Assembly (NCBI RefSeq): GCF_000612505.1
Contig: NZ_CP004078.1
Coordinates: 15,001 to 79,000, forward strand
Length of the DNA stretch: 64,000 nt
Origin: Paenibacillus sabinae T27
GTDB lineage: Bacteria > Bacillota > Bacilli > Paenibacillales > Paenibacillaceae
Direction of reading: 5' to 3'
Under the pieces are notes generated by a model, which was given only the letters and a program-made list of their open reading frames with translations, made no database searches and was not told the DNA's origin. Both the position numbers and the translations under genes were made by a program. The first letter of the stretch is position 1; each line of letters opens with the position of its first letter. This document shows positions 19,254 to 26,420 of this stretch, piece after piece.

Positions 19254-19282
19254 TTGACATATGATACTAAACGGGTTATAAT
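19254..19282 (+). promoter_or_regulatory. Main sigma-A promoter of veg
   Basis: TTGACA (19254-19259) and TATAAT (19277-19282) are perfect hexamers with the optimal 17-nt spacer. The transcription start would fall near 19290, giving a short leader to the veg ATG at 19311. B. subtilis Pveg is a classic strong promoter. Confidence 0.88.
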
Positions 19283-19310
19283 GGACAAGGAAAGAGGTGG
19301 TCGTCAGGCA

Positions 19311-19586
19311 ATGGCTAATAACGCGCTATTGGAAATTAAACGCAGTCTCGAAGCTCATGTCGGTTCTAAGATTACGTTGCGAGCAAACGGTGGCCGGCGT
19401 AAAACGGTCGAGCGCACCGGTGTCCTGGAAGAAACGTACCCTTCTGTATTTATTGTCAAACTGGATCAGGAGCAGCAATCACCTGGGCGCGTCTCCTACA
19501 GCTATGCGGATATTCTAACCGAGTCCGTGGAGATTACAGTGTGTGAGGACGATGTTCAACTGCCGCTCTTGCATGCCAAAGCGTAA
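19311..19586 (+). CDS. veg: Veg protein (biofilm-related regulator)
   Basis: This encodes 91 residues. The family core is intact: [40 protein letters not shown] and [14 protein letters not shown]. In B. subtilis Veg stimulates biofilm matrix gene expression, apparently by inhibiting SinR. Start ATG 19311 is required because the -10 element at 19277-19282 lies inside the longer reading frame that begins at 19254; AAAGAGGTGG is 10 nt upstream. It is transcribed from two consensus promoters and ends in a terminator. Confidence 0.93.
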   Translation: MANNALLEIKRSLEAHVGSKITLRANGGRRKTVERTGVLEETYPSVFIVKLDQEQQSPGRVSYSYADILTESVEITVCEDDVQLPLLHAKA

Positions 19587-19598
19587 CTCTCTTTATTT

Positions 19599-19633
19599 AA
19601 ACAGCCTTTCCTCAAGCGGGGAAGGGCTGTTTT
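19599..19633 (+). terminator. Rho-independent terminator after veg
   Basis: AACAGCCTTTCC pairs with GGGAAGGGCTGTT (one bulge), followed by TTTT. Confidence 0.82.
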
Positions 19634-19705
19634 GCGTTTGGAGGGATCTGCTTAGGTTGGGGCGGCCTGTAAAAGACCGGGGTGTATGTTAACGGGTGCG
19701 GGAAT

Positions 19706-19734
19706 CCATACTAAGAAGGCACGAACTCATTATA
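19706..19734 (+). promoter_or_regulatory. Sigma-G-like promoter of sspF
   Basis: CATTATA (19728-19734) matches the sigma-G -10 consensus CATWMTA. CCATA (19706-19710), 17 nt upstream, matches four of five -35 positions (GHATR). It lies 25 nt before the sspF ATG. Sigma-G control is expected for small acid-soluble spore proteins. Confidence 0.5.
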
Positions 19735-19759
19735 GTCTAACCCTGAAGGAGGATGCCGC

Positions 19760-19936
19760 ATGAGCCGAAGAAGACGCAGCATGATGTCCGATGAGCTGAA
19801 GACGGAGCTGGCCAAGGAGCTAGGCTTCTATGACACCGTGGAGCGCGAAGGCTGGGGAGGAATCCGGGCGAAGGATGCCGGGAATATGGTGAAGCGGGCG
19901 ATTCAGCTTGCCGAGCAGGCCGCGCGCAAATCCTAA
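19760..19936 (+). CDS. sspF: Small acid-soluble spore protein SspF
   Basis: This is a 58-residue gene. The protein carries the alpha/beta-type SASP pattern: [18 protein letters not shown], then [20 protein letters not shown], ending in basic residues. SASPs coat and protect DNA in the forespore and are degraded at germination. SspF sits between veg and ispE, as in B. subtilis. GGAGGATGCC precedes the ATG, a sigma-G-like promoter lies just upstream and a hairpin terminator follows. Confidence 0.93.
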   Translation: MSRRRRSMMSDELKTELAKELGFYDTVEREGWGGIRAKDAGNMVKRAIQLAEQAARKS

Positions 19937-19962
19937 TATCGCGAAGGCAGCCCGGAAGCGGC

Positions 19963-20005
19963 AGAAAACGACGGGAGCGTCCCTTATCGGGCGTTCCCGT
20001 TTTCG
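19963..20005 (+). terminator. Probable terminator after sspF
   Basis: AAAACGACGGGAGCG pairs imperfectly with CGTTCCCGTTTT across a 12-nt loop that itself has TCCCTTATCGGG pairing. The T tract is short. Confidence 0.55.
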
Positions 20006-20118
20006 ATTTAGGTGTAGCGCTTTCTTCACAGGAGGAAGTGGGAATGGACTTCATTTCAAGATTCCAATATAATATGTTAAGTTGTTTTTAGGGGAAAAAT
20101 GAGGGTAGGGTGAACGCC

Positions 20119-20973
20119 TTGAAAGTATATGAGAAAGCGCCGGCCAAAATCAATCTGATGCTGGATGTTCTGCACAAGCGGCCGGATGGATTTCACGAGG
20201 TGGAAATGATTATGACCATGGTCGATCTTGCGGACCGGCTGGAGCTGTCCGAGCTGCCGCGGGACACCATTATTATATCTAGCCAGGCGGGTTATATACC
20301 GCTGGATGAGAAGAATCTGGCTTTTCAGGCGGCGAAACTGCTGAAAGAGCGCTGCGGCGTAGAACGGGGCGTACATATCCATCTGGACAAAAAAATACCG
20401 GTCGCCGCCGGACTCGCCGGCGGAAGCAGCGACGCGGCGGCTACGCTGCGCGGTCTGAACCGGCTCTGGCGCCTGGGGCTCTCGGGCGAAGAGCTGCAGG
20501 AGCTTGGGGCCGAGCTCGGTTCGGACGTTCCCTTCTGCGTCACCGGCGGAACCGCGCTGGCCACGGGCAGGGGCGAGAAGCTTACACCGATCGCCAGCAT
20601 GCCTCAGTGCTGGGTTATTCTCGTGAAGCCGCCGATTAATGTATCGACAGCCGAGGTGTACGGCAAGCTGCGGGCAAACGCCATAACCGCCCATCCGTCT
20701 GCGCAGCTTATGCGTGAGGCGGTAGAGGCCGGCGATTTCCAGGCCGTGTGCGCCCGGCTCGGGAACGTGCTGGAAGACGTGACACTGAAGCTTCATCCCG
20801 AGGTTCAGCAGCTCAAGGAAGCGATGATTCGGCTCGGCGCCGACGGCGTGCTGATGTCCGGCAGCGGACCAACTGTGTTCGGCCTTGTCTCCAAACAGTC
20901 CAAGGTGCCCAGAATTTATAACGGTCTACGCGGATTTTGCAAGGAAGTCTACGCCGTACGCTCGCTGACCTGA
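20119..20973 (+). CDS. ispE: 4-diphosphocytidyl-2-C-methyl-D-erythritol kinase
   Basis: IspE phosphorylates CDP-ME in the MEP pathway of isoprenoid synthesis. It is a GHMP kinase; [13 protein letters not shown] at the N-terminus, [20 protein letters not shown] as the ATP-binding glycine motif and [11 protein letters not shown] near the C-terminus are all seen. The start is set at TTG 20119, 6 nt after AGGGTG, giving an N-terminus of the same length as B. subtilis IspE. GTG 20110 overlaps that site and is less likely. The 284-residue length is normal. Confidence 0.93.
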   Translation: MKVYEKAPAKINLMLDVLHKRPDGFHEVEMIMTMVDLADRLELSELPRDTIIISSQAGYIPLDEKNLAFQAAKLLKERCGVERGVHIHLDKKIPVAAGLAGGSSDAAATLRGLNRLWRLGLSGEELQELGAELGSDVPFCVTGGTALATGRGEKLTPIASMPQCWVILVKPPINVSTAEVYGKLRANAITAHPSAQLMREAVEAGDFQAVCARLGNVLEDVTLKLHPEVQQLKEAMIRLGADGVLMSGSGPTVFGLVSKQSKVPRIYNGLRGFCKEVYAVRSLT

Positions 20974-21001
20974 CAGCGATAGAACAGACATTACGCTTCT
21001 C

Positions 21002-21031
21002 TTGTAAAAACCCGTACAAAAGTGATATATT
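21002..21031 (+). promoter_or_regulatory. Possible promoter of purR
   Basis: TTGTAA (21002-21007) and TATATT (21026-21031) are separated by 18 nt; a TATAAT also occurs at 21037-21042 without a good -35. I did not find a convincing PurBox. Confidence 0.4.
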
Positions 21032-21067
21032 TTCTCTATAATATTCGGTTTTGACGAGGAGCCTTCC

Positions 21068-21895
21068 GTGAAGAAACTTAAAAGAAGTCAGCGTTTAGTG
21101 GATATGACCCAATTTTTACTTGAAAAGCCGCATGATCTTCTGCCGCTGTCCACCTTTGCGGAGCGGTACGGAGCGGCCAAGTCCTCGATCAGCGAGGATC
21201 TGGCCATTATCAAAGAAGTGTTCGAGGGCGAAGGGATGGGAGAGCTTCAAACGCACGCGGGAGCGGCGGGAGGAGTGAAATTCATCCCCCGGATGCCAAT
21301 GGAAATGGCGCTGTCATTTATTCAAGGACTATGCAGCGAACTGGAGCATAGCGACCGGATTTTGCCCGGAGGCTATTTATATATGTCGGACCTGCTCGGC
21401 CAGCCTTCTCTAATGGAGCAGGCGGGGAAGATTATCGCCACTGCATTTCATGACGTTCCGATCGACACCGTGATGACGGTGGAAACGAAAGGAATCCCAC
21501 TCGCTTACGCGACGGCCGCGCAGCTTGGACTGCCGGTTGTGCTGGTGCGCCGGGACCATAAAGTGACGGAAGGGTCGGCGGTCAGCATCAACTATGTGTC
21601 GGGCTCCCATAAGAGCATCCATACGATGTCCCTGTCCAGGCGCGCGCTTAAGGAGAAGTCGCGGGTCCTGATTGTCGACGATTTTATGAAGGCGGGCGGA
21701 ACGGTCGGGGGGATGGTTGATCTGCTCGGCGAATTTAACGCGGAAGTGGCCGGCGTCGGGGTACTGGTGGAATCGGATGCGGTGGAATCGGAAGAACGTC
21801 TGCTGCATGATTATGTCTCCCTGATCCGGCTGGGCGAAGTCGATTCGAAAGAGCGGCGCATCTCGGCGTATCCGGGCAATTTTTTCTCCGTTTAA
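21068..21895 (+). CDS. purR: Purine operon repressor PurR
   Basis: PurR represses purine synthesis genes and is released by PRPP. This copy has 275 residues: an N-terminal winged-helix region (KKLKRSQRLVDMTQFLLE onward) and a C-terminal phosphoribosyltransferase-like domain. The PRPP motif LIVDDFMKAGGTVGGM is near residues 201-216. The start is GTG 21068 with GAGGAG upstream. In B. subtilis it is followed by yabJ and spoVG; here yabJ is missing and spoVG comes next. Confidence 0.93.
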   Translation: MKKLKRSQRLVDMTQFLLEKPHDLLPLSTFAERYGAAKSSISEDLAIIKEVFEGEGMGELQTHAGAAGGVKFIPRMPMEMALSFIQGLCSELEHSDRILPGGYLYMSDLLGQPSLMEQAGKIIATAFHDVPIDTVMTVETKGIPLAYATAAQLGLPVVLVRRDHKVTEGSAVSINYVSGSHKSIHTMSLSRRALKEKSRVLIVDDFMKAGGTVGGMVDLLGEFNAEVAGVGVLVESDAVESEERLLHDYVSLIRLGEVDSKERRISAYPGNFFSV

Positions 21896-21909
21896 CAAAG
21901 CCGCAAATA

Positions 21910-22020
21910 TGTCGATTTCGTGAGGAATTCAGGGGAAAACGGCCGAAAAGTGTCGAAAACACCGTTTTGTCAAATTTATTCTACTATGTAAGGGATTTTA
22001 TGGGGCGGAAAAGAAGGAAT
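21910..22020 (+). promoter_or_regulatory. Spo0A-like boxes and possible sigma-H promoter before spoVG
   Basis: TGTCGAT (21910-21916), a perfect 0A box TGTCGAA (21951-21957) and TTTTGTCAAA (21964-21973) lie upstream of AAGGGATTT (21990-21998) and AAGGAAT (22014-22020). The last two resemble the sigma-H -35 and -10 elements, although the spacing is about 3 nt longer than usual. B. subtilis spoVG is sigma-H-transcribed and AbrB-repressed. Confidence 0.35.
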
Positions 22021-22082
22021 TTGCCTAGCTGTGTGGAATTATACACCCAAGTCTCTGATGGAAAAAGGTGGTGAACACACAC

Positions 22083-22367
22083 ATGCAAATTACGGATGTC
22101 AGACTCCGCCGCGTCAATTCTGAGGGGAGAATGAAAGCAATCGCATCCATTACCATCGATAACGAGTTTGTTGTTCATGACATTCGCGTCATTGATGGCA
22201 ACAATGGAATGTTTGTTGCAATGCCCAGCAAGCGTACGCCGGATGGGGAATTCCGTGACATCGCGCATCCGATTTCTTCCGGAACGCGTGAGAAGATCCA
22301 AACCGCGGTTCTTGCTGAATACGACCGCGCAGCTACGGAAGAAGAAGTGATCGAAGAAGGAGCATAA
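22083..22367 (+). CDS. spoVG: SpoVG, regulator of septation and sporulation
   Basis: This encodes 94 residues matching SpoVG throughout: [32 protein letters not shown] and [20 protein letters not shown]. SpoVG is a small nucleic-acid-binding protein that affects asymmetric septation and many post-exponential genes. Start ATG 22083 lies 9 nt after AAAAAGGTGGTG; the GTG codons at 22068 and 22071 are part of that site. An acidic C-terminal tail is typical. A terminator follows, so it is probably monocistronic. Confidence 0.95.
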   Translation: MQITDVRLRRVNSEGRMKAIASITIDNEFVVHDIRVIDGNNGMFVAMPSKRTPDGEFRDIAHPISSGTREKIQTAVLAEYDRAATEEEVIEEGA

Positions 22368-22440
22368 GATCCAGCTCCTTGATTTGACAGCTCTGGCTTT
22401 TTGGCAGAGGTTTCGGGTAGTAAATTCGAATTGGGGTTCG

Positions 22441-22483
22441 AAGAAAAGGGAACCATCCTTTGTATGGTTCTCTTTTCTTTTTG
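22441..22483 (+). terminator. Rho-independent terminator after spoVG
   Basis: AAGAAAAGGGAACCA pairs with TGGTTCTCTTTTCTT around a 9-nt loop (one mismatch), followed by a T run. Confidence 0.85.
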
Positions 22484-22535
22484 CCCGGAATGAGATATAT
22501 TCAGTAATGAGTTTAGGAGTAGGAGGTTGGCATTC

Positions 22536-23936
22536 TTGAAGAGAATGGCTGTTGTTCTAGCTGCAGGCCAGGGCAAGCGCATGAAATCCAAGCTATACAA
22601 AGTGCTGCATCCCGTGTGCGGAAAGCCGATGGTTGGGCACGTGCTAAATACAGTAAAAGCGACCGGCTGCCAGCGCTTCATTGTCGTTGTCGGACATGGC
22701 GCGGAAGCGGTTAAAGCTTATTTGGGGGATTCTGCGGAATATGTCCTTCAGGAAACGCAGCTTGGTACGGGCCACGCCGTTAAGCAGGCCAAGGATTTGC
22801 TTAGCGGGGAAGAAGGCACATTGATTGTCGCTTACGGCGACACGCCACTCATTACGCCGGAAACACTGGTTAAGCTTATGACGCTGCATGAGGAACGGAA
22901 GGCGGCGGCTACCGTATTGACGGCTGTTATGGATAACCCGGCGGGACTCGGACGGATTATCCGTACCGAAGAAGGGGAACTGCTTAAGATTGTGGAGCAG
23001 AAGGACTGTACGCCGTCCGAGGATGCCATACGCGAAATCAATACCGGGATTTATTGCTTCGATAATGCCAAGATGTTCGCTGCCTTGGACAAGGTGACGA
23101 ATCATAATGCCCAGCAGGAGTATTATTTGACTGATGTGATTGAGATTCTGCGTCAGCAGGGAGAGCTTGTACTCGCCTACCAGACGGAAGATGCCGCGGA
23201 ATCGATCGGCGTTAATGACCGCCTTGCGCTGTCCGAAGCCGAGAACGTTATGCGTGAACGCATCGCCCGGCGTCATATGCTGGACGGTGTGACGATTATA
23301 GATCCAGCAACAACTTATATTGGAGCCGAAGTCACCATCGGAGCGGATACGGTTATCTATCCGGGAACGCACCTCAAAGGCAATACCGTAATCGGAGAAA
23401 ATTGCGTTATCGGCCCCTCCAGTGAAATTGAAGACAGCCGGATTATGGACGGAGCGAAGGTGAAGCAATCCGTGCTTACCGGTGCTGAGGTCGGCGCACG
23501 GACTTCCGTTGGGCCTTTTGCCTATTTGCGCCCCGGCAGTGTCCTTGGAGAAGACGTCAAGGTCGGCGATTTTGTGGAAATCAAGAAAGCCACCATCGGC
23601 GACGGCTCGAAAGTATCGCATTTGAGCTATATCGGCGACGCTTCTGTCGGTAAGAATGTAAATGTAGGCTGCGGAGCGATCACTGTTAACTATGACGGAT
23701 TCAATAAATCCATCACCGAAATCGGTGATGATGCCTTTATCGGCAGCAACGTCAACTTGATCGCTCCCGTTCAGGTCGGCAGAGGCGCTTATGTGGTGGC
23801 CGGCTCAACCATTACCCGGTCCGTCTCCGAGGGAGATCTGGCTATTGCCAGACAGCGCCAGGAGAACAAGCCGGGCTATGCGGATAAAATCCGGTCCCGC
23901 GCAAAGGCGAAAAAAGGCCAGTCCCATCCATCGTAA
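22536..23936 (+). CDS. glmU: Bifunctional GlmU (uridyltransferase / glucosamine-1-phosphate acetyltransferase)
   Basis: GlmU makes UDP-GlcNAc for peptidoglycan and teichoic acids. Of its 466 residues, the N-terminal pyrophosphorylase half shows [19 protein letters not shown] and TGHAVKQA. The C-terminal half is a left-handed beta-helix of hexapeptide repeats ending in the acetyltransferase site ([18 protein letters not shown]). TTG 22536 is taken as start because AGGAGG lies 9 nt before it; TTG 22527 abuts the RBS. It precedes prs as in B. subtilis. Confidence 0.95.
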   Translation: MKRMAVVLAAGQGKRMKSKLYKVLHPVCGKPMVGHVLNTVKATGCQRFIVVVGHGAEAVKAYLGDSAEYVLQETQLGTGHAVKQAKDLLSGEEGTLIVAYGDTPLITPETLVKLMTLHEERKAAATVLTAVMDNPAGLGRIIRTEEGELLKIVEQKDCTPSEDAIREINTGIYCFDNAKMFAALDKVTNHNAQQEYYLTDVIEILRQQGELVLAYQTEDAAESIGVNDRLALSEAENVMRERIARRHMLDGVTIIDPATTYIGAEVTIGADTVIYPGTHLKGNTVIGENCVIGPSSEIEDSRIMDGAKVKQSVLTGAEVGARTSVGPFAYLRPGSVLGEDVKVGDFVEIKKATIGDGSKVSHLSYIGDASVGKNVNVGCGAITVNYDGFNKSITEIGDDAFIGSNVNLIAPVQVGRGAYVVAGSTITRSVSEGDLAIARQRQENKPGYADKIRSRAKAKKGQSHPS

Positions 23937-24026
23937 GTGCGTATAGCGCGCCGTCCGGACTGTTTTTTGGCGCGGCGCGTTTGGACAGCTAAATTCAATT
24001 GAACCATCACGGAGGGTTTAACTTTT

Positions 24027-24980
24027 ATGGCTTATCTTGATTCCAAGTTAAAAATTTTCACCTGTAACTCCAATCCCAAGCTTGCTCACCAAATTGCCGA
24101 TTACATTGGAATCCCAATGGGCGAATCGCATACGACAAGCTTCAGCGATGGAGAGATTCAGGTCAAGCTGTCGGAGAGCGTGCGCGGCTGCCACGTCTAT
24201 ATCGTTCAGTCCACCTGCGGACCGGTCAACGATAATCTAATGGAAATGCTTGTTATGATCGATGCGCTCAAGCGCGCCTCGGCCAAGAGCATTAACGTGG
24301 TGATTCCGTATTACGGCTATGCCCGTCAGGACCGGAAGGCCCGCTCGCGTGATCCGATCACGGCGAAGCTGGTAGCCGACCTGATCGAGCGCGCCGGCGC
24401 CCACCGCGTCATTACGATGGACCTGCACGCGATGCAGATTCAGGGCTTCTTCAACATCCCGGTCGATCACATGCTCGGCGTGCCGATTCTGGCCCATTAT
24501 TTCCGCTCCAAGCAGATTCAGAACCCGGTAGTCGTATCTCCCGACCACGGCGGTGTGGTCCGCGCGAGAAAGCTTGCCGATTTTCTGAACGCCCCGCTGG
24601 CGATCATCGACAAGCGGCGTCCGGAGCCGAATGTCAGCGAGGTAATGAATATCATCGGTAATATCGAAGGGAAGACGGCGATCGTGATCGACGACATCAT
24701 CGATACGGCCGGCACGATCGTATTGGGCGCGAATGCTCTGATGGAAGGCGGCGCCAAAGAGGTCTACGCCTGCTGTACGCATCCAGTGCTTTCCGGTCCG
24801 GCGCATGATCGGCTGGAGAACTCCCCGATTAAAGAGGTTGTCGTTACCGATTCGATTCCGATTCGCAGCGAGAATCCGACTTCCAAGCTGAAGGTGCTCT
24901 CCGTGGCTCCTCTGCTTGGCGAAGCCATTATCCGGGTTCATGAGGAACTGTCCATCAGCAAATTGTTCGAGATCGAATAA
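24027..24980 (+). CDS. prs: Ribose-phosphate pyrophosphokinase
   Basis: Prs makes PRPP from ribose-5-phosphate and ATP, feeding purine, pyrimidine, NAD, His and Trp synthesis. The protein has 317 residues. Visible motifs include the flexible loop [35 protein letters not shown], and the PRPP-binding loop [22 protein letters not shown] lies upstream of the ATG. In B. subtilis ctc follows; here a strong hairpin and an unrelated minus-strand gene lie between prs and pth. Confidence 0.96.
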   Translation: MAYLDSKLKIFTCNSNPKLAHQIADYIGIPMGESHTTSFSDGEIQVKLSESVRGCHVYIVQSTCGPVNDNLMEMLVMIDALKRASAKSINVVIPYYGYARQDRKARSRDPITAKLVADLIERAGAHRVITMDLHAMQIQGFFNIPVDHMLGVPILAHYFRSKQIQNPVVVSPDHGGVVRARKLADFLNAPLAIIDKRRPEPNVSEVMNIIGNIEGKTAIVIDDIIDTAGTIVLGANALMEGGAKEVYACCTHPVLSGPAHDRLENSPIKEVVVTDSIPIRSENPTSKLKVLSVAPLLGEAIIRVHEELSISKLFEIE

Positions 24981-24993
24981 TCCATACAAACGA

Positions 24994-25031
24994 AAGGGTT
25001 ACACTTCCCGCTTCCGGGAAATGTAACCCTT
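24994..25031 (+). terminator. Long hairpin after prs, possibly a bidirectional terminator
   Basis: AAGGGTTACA-C-TTCCCG pairs with CGGGAA-A-TGTAACCCTT, a 16-bp stem with one C/A mismatch and a CTTC loop. It lies 13 nt after prs. No long T run follows on either strand, but the stem is very stable, and it also lies beyond the stop of the converging small gene at 25080-25280. Confidence 0.6.
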
Positions 25032-25079
25032 GTCGGCTTGGACAGCCGGCGGCCCGGGTTCTGTGCCTTTCAGCGGCAT

Positions 25080-25280
25080 TCAATAGCCCGGCCGGGAGAT
25101 AAAGGTGAACAAATTGCGGTTGTAGAGCGTACCTTGAAGCTCCGCAAAGCTTGCGTCCACGGCGGTAATCACGCCGATGTCAACATGCACATCGCCACGG
25201 TACACCTCGACAGGTATGGCATATTGCAGATGATACTGGAAATGGCGGTGGAGCGTTAGAGGCTCACCCTGCTGCAGCAT
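25080..25280 (-). CDS. Small protein of unknown function between prs and pth
   Basis: This encodes a 66-residue protein starting MLQQGEPLTLHRHFQYHLQY and ending LYNRNLFTFISRPGY. On this strand an AGGTGATG stands 5-8 nt before the ATG. A TTGTAA-N16-TACAAT promoter-like pair lies at 25365-25338, and a strong hairpin lies past the stop. The composition is protein-like, with alternating hydrophobic residues suggesting beta strands, and it is not opposite any plus-strand gene, so it is not a shadow. I do not recognise the family. It occupies the place of ctc (ribosomal protein L25 family) in B. subtilis. Weak resemblance to small SH3-like spore proteins is only a guess. Confidence 0.62.
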   Translation of the reverse strand: MLQQGEPLTLHRHFQYHLQYAIPVEVYRGDVHVDIGVITAVDASFAELQGTLYNRNLFTFISRPGY

Positions 25281-25337
25281 AATAACATCACCTGTCTTTG
25301 ATATGGGATTGACGTTTTTAGGAACGCTTATGCTTCT

Positions 25338-25365
25338 ATTGTACCAAGAAAGGGAAGGTTTACAA
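25338..25365 (-). promoter_or_regulatory. Possible promoter of the small minus-strand gene
   Basis: On the minus strand TTGTAA (25365-25360) and TACAAT (25343-25338) are separated by 16 nt. Transcription would start near 25330, about 50 nt before the ATG at 25280. The -35 ends one base before the pth start codon. Confidence 0.38.
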
Positions 25366-25926
25366 ATGAAATGGATTGTCGGTTTGGGCAACCCCGGGCC
25401 GCAGTACGCCAAGACAAGGCATAATGTCGGTTTTATGGCTTTGGACGAGCTGGCACGCAGACATGGAATTGTCTTTAACCAGAATAAGTGCAAATCCGTG
25501 ATCGGCGAAGGCGTTATTGGCGGAGTAAAGACCGTGCTGATTAAGCCGATGACGTACATGAACTTGTCGGGGGAAGCGGTTCGCGCCTATATGGATTACT
25601 ATAAAGTTTCCCTGGACGACATGATTGTCGTATACGATGATCTGGATACTGAAGTCGGCAAAATACGGCTGCGGTATCAGGGAAGCGCCGGCGGGCATAA
25701 CGGCATCAAGTCGATTATCCAGCATACGGGAACCCAAACGTTCAACAGGGTAAGGATGGGAATTTCGCGTCCCGAGCCCGGTTACGCGATTGTCGATTAT
25801 GTGCTGGGCGCGTTCCCGAAGAAGGAAGGGGACAGGCTGTCATCGATGGTGGACAGTACCTGCGATGCGCTTGAGTTCAGTCTGGATCACACGTTTGAGC
25901 AGACGATGGCCAAATTCAACGGATAG
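25366..25926 (+). CDS. pth: Peptidyl-tRNA hydrolase
   Basis: Pth (SpoVC) recycles peptidyl-tRNA released from stalled ribosomes. The protein has 186 residues. Motifs are VGLGNPGPQYAKTRHNVGF with the catalytic histidine near residue 20, KPMTYMNLSGEAV, VVYDDLDTEVGKIRLR and GSAGGHNGIKSI. Start ATG 25366 follows AAGGGAAGG; a longer frame from 25303 would add residues not in the family. It is followed by fin and mfd as in B. subtilis. Confidence 0.95.
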   Translation: MKWIVGLGNPGPQYAKTRHNVGFMALDELARRHGIVFNQNKCKSVIGEGVIGGVKTVLIKPMTYMNLSGEAVRAYMDYYKVSLDDMIVVYDDLDTEVGKIRLRYQGSAGGHNGIKSIIQHTGTQTFNRVRMGISRPEPGYAIVDYVLGAFPKKEGDRLSSMVDSTCDALEFSLDHTFEQTMAKFNG

Positions 25927-25973
25927 ATAACGCGCCTATGCTTGCCGGGGCAAGATTAATGACGATTCCCTGG

Positions 25974-26023
25974 GGCTAATGCCGGGGCAAGCGGGGCATA
26001 CTGAAGGTATATTCTACCTTCAG
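25974..26023 (+). promoter_or_regulatory. Sigma-F-like promoter and hairpin before fin
   Basis: GGGCATACTG (25994-26003) fits the sigma-F -10 consensus except at one position. GGCTA at 25974-25978 is a weak -35 at the right 15-nt distance. Immediately after, CTGAAGGTA (26001-26009) and TACCTTCAG (26015-26023) form a perfect hairpin whose last two bases overlap the AGGAGG ribosome-binding site at 26022-26027. Confidence 0.38.
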
Positions 26024-26034
26024 GAGGCATAACA

Positions 26035-26265
26035 ATGGCAATACACTATGTTTGCAGGCACTGCCGGACTTATCTTGGAACGATTCGGAGGAGCGAAGCT
26101 ACAGAAATGCAGCTCGGCCTTCATTCCTTGACCCCTGCGGAGCGCAGAGATATAATAGCGTATGATTCAGACGGCGAGATTACCGTCAGGGTGACCTGCG
26201 ATTACTGCAAGCAGGCCTTGGACAACAATCCGGAGCTCAGCCTTCTGGCCAGTCCGCTTCAGTAA
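26035..26265 (+). CDS. fin: Anti-sigma-F factor Fin (YabK)
   Basis: This encodes 76 residues with two CxxC pairs (C7/C10 and C55/C58) that would bind zinc. Fin inhibits sigma-F in the forespore to allow the switch to sigma-G. Sequence start (IHYVCRHCRTYLGTI), length and location between pth and mfd all match B. subtilis YabK/Fin. AGGAGG lies 7 nt before the ATG. The upstream region holds a sigma-F-like -10 and a hairpin next to the ribosome-binding site. Confidence 0.9.
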   Translation: MAIHYVCRHCRTYLGTIRRSEATEMQLGLHSLTPAERRDIIAYDSDGEITVRVTCDYCKQALDNNPELSLLASPLQ

Positions 26266-26420
26266 GAAAGCGGCTGCCGCTTCTATCGTCTTCCGCAAGC
26301 CTTGGCCTTATAAGCTGAGGCTTATTTTAAAATATAAATAACACTTAATAAGCTGTACGATTACCGTCAGTCTTATAGGAAATTCCGCTTAAGAGCGATT
26401 CAGTAAGTGAGGTGCGCCTT

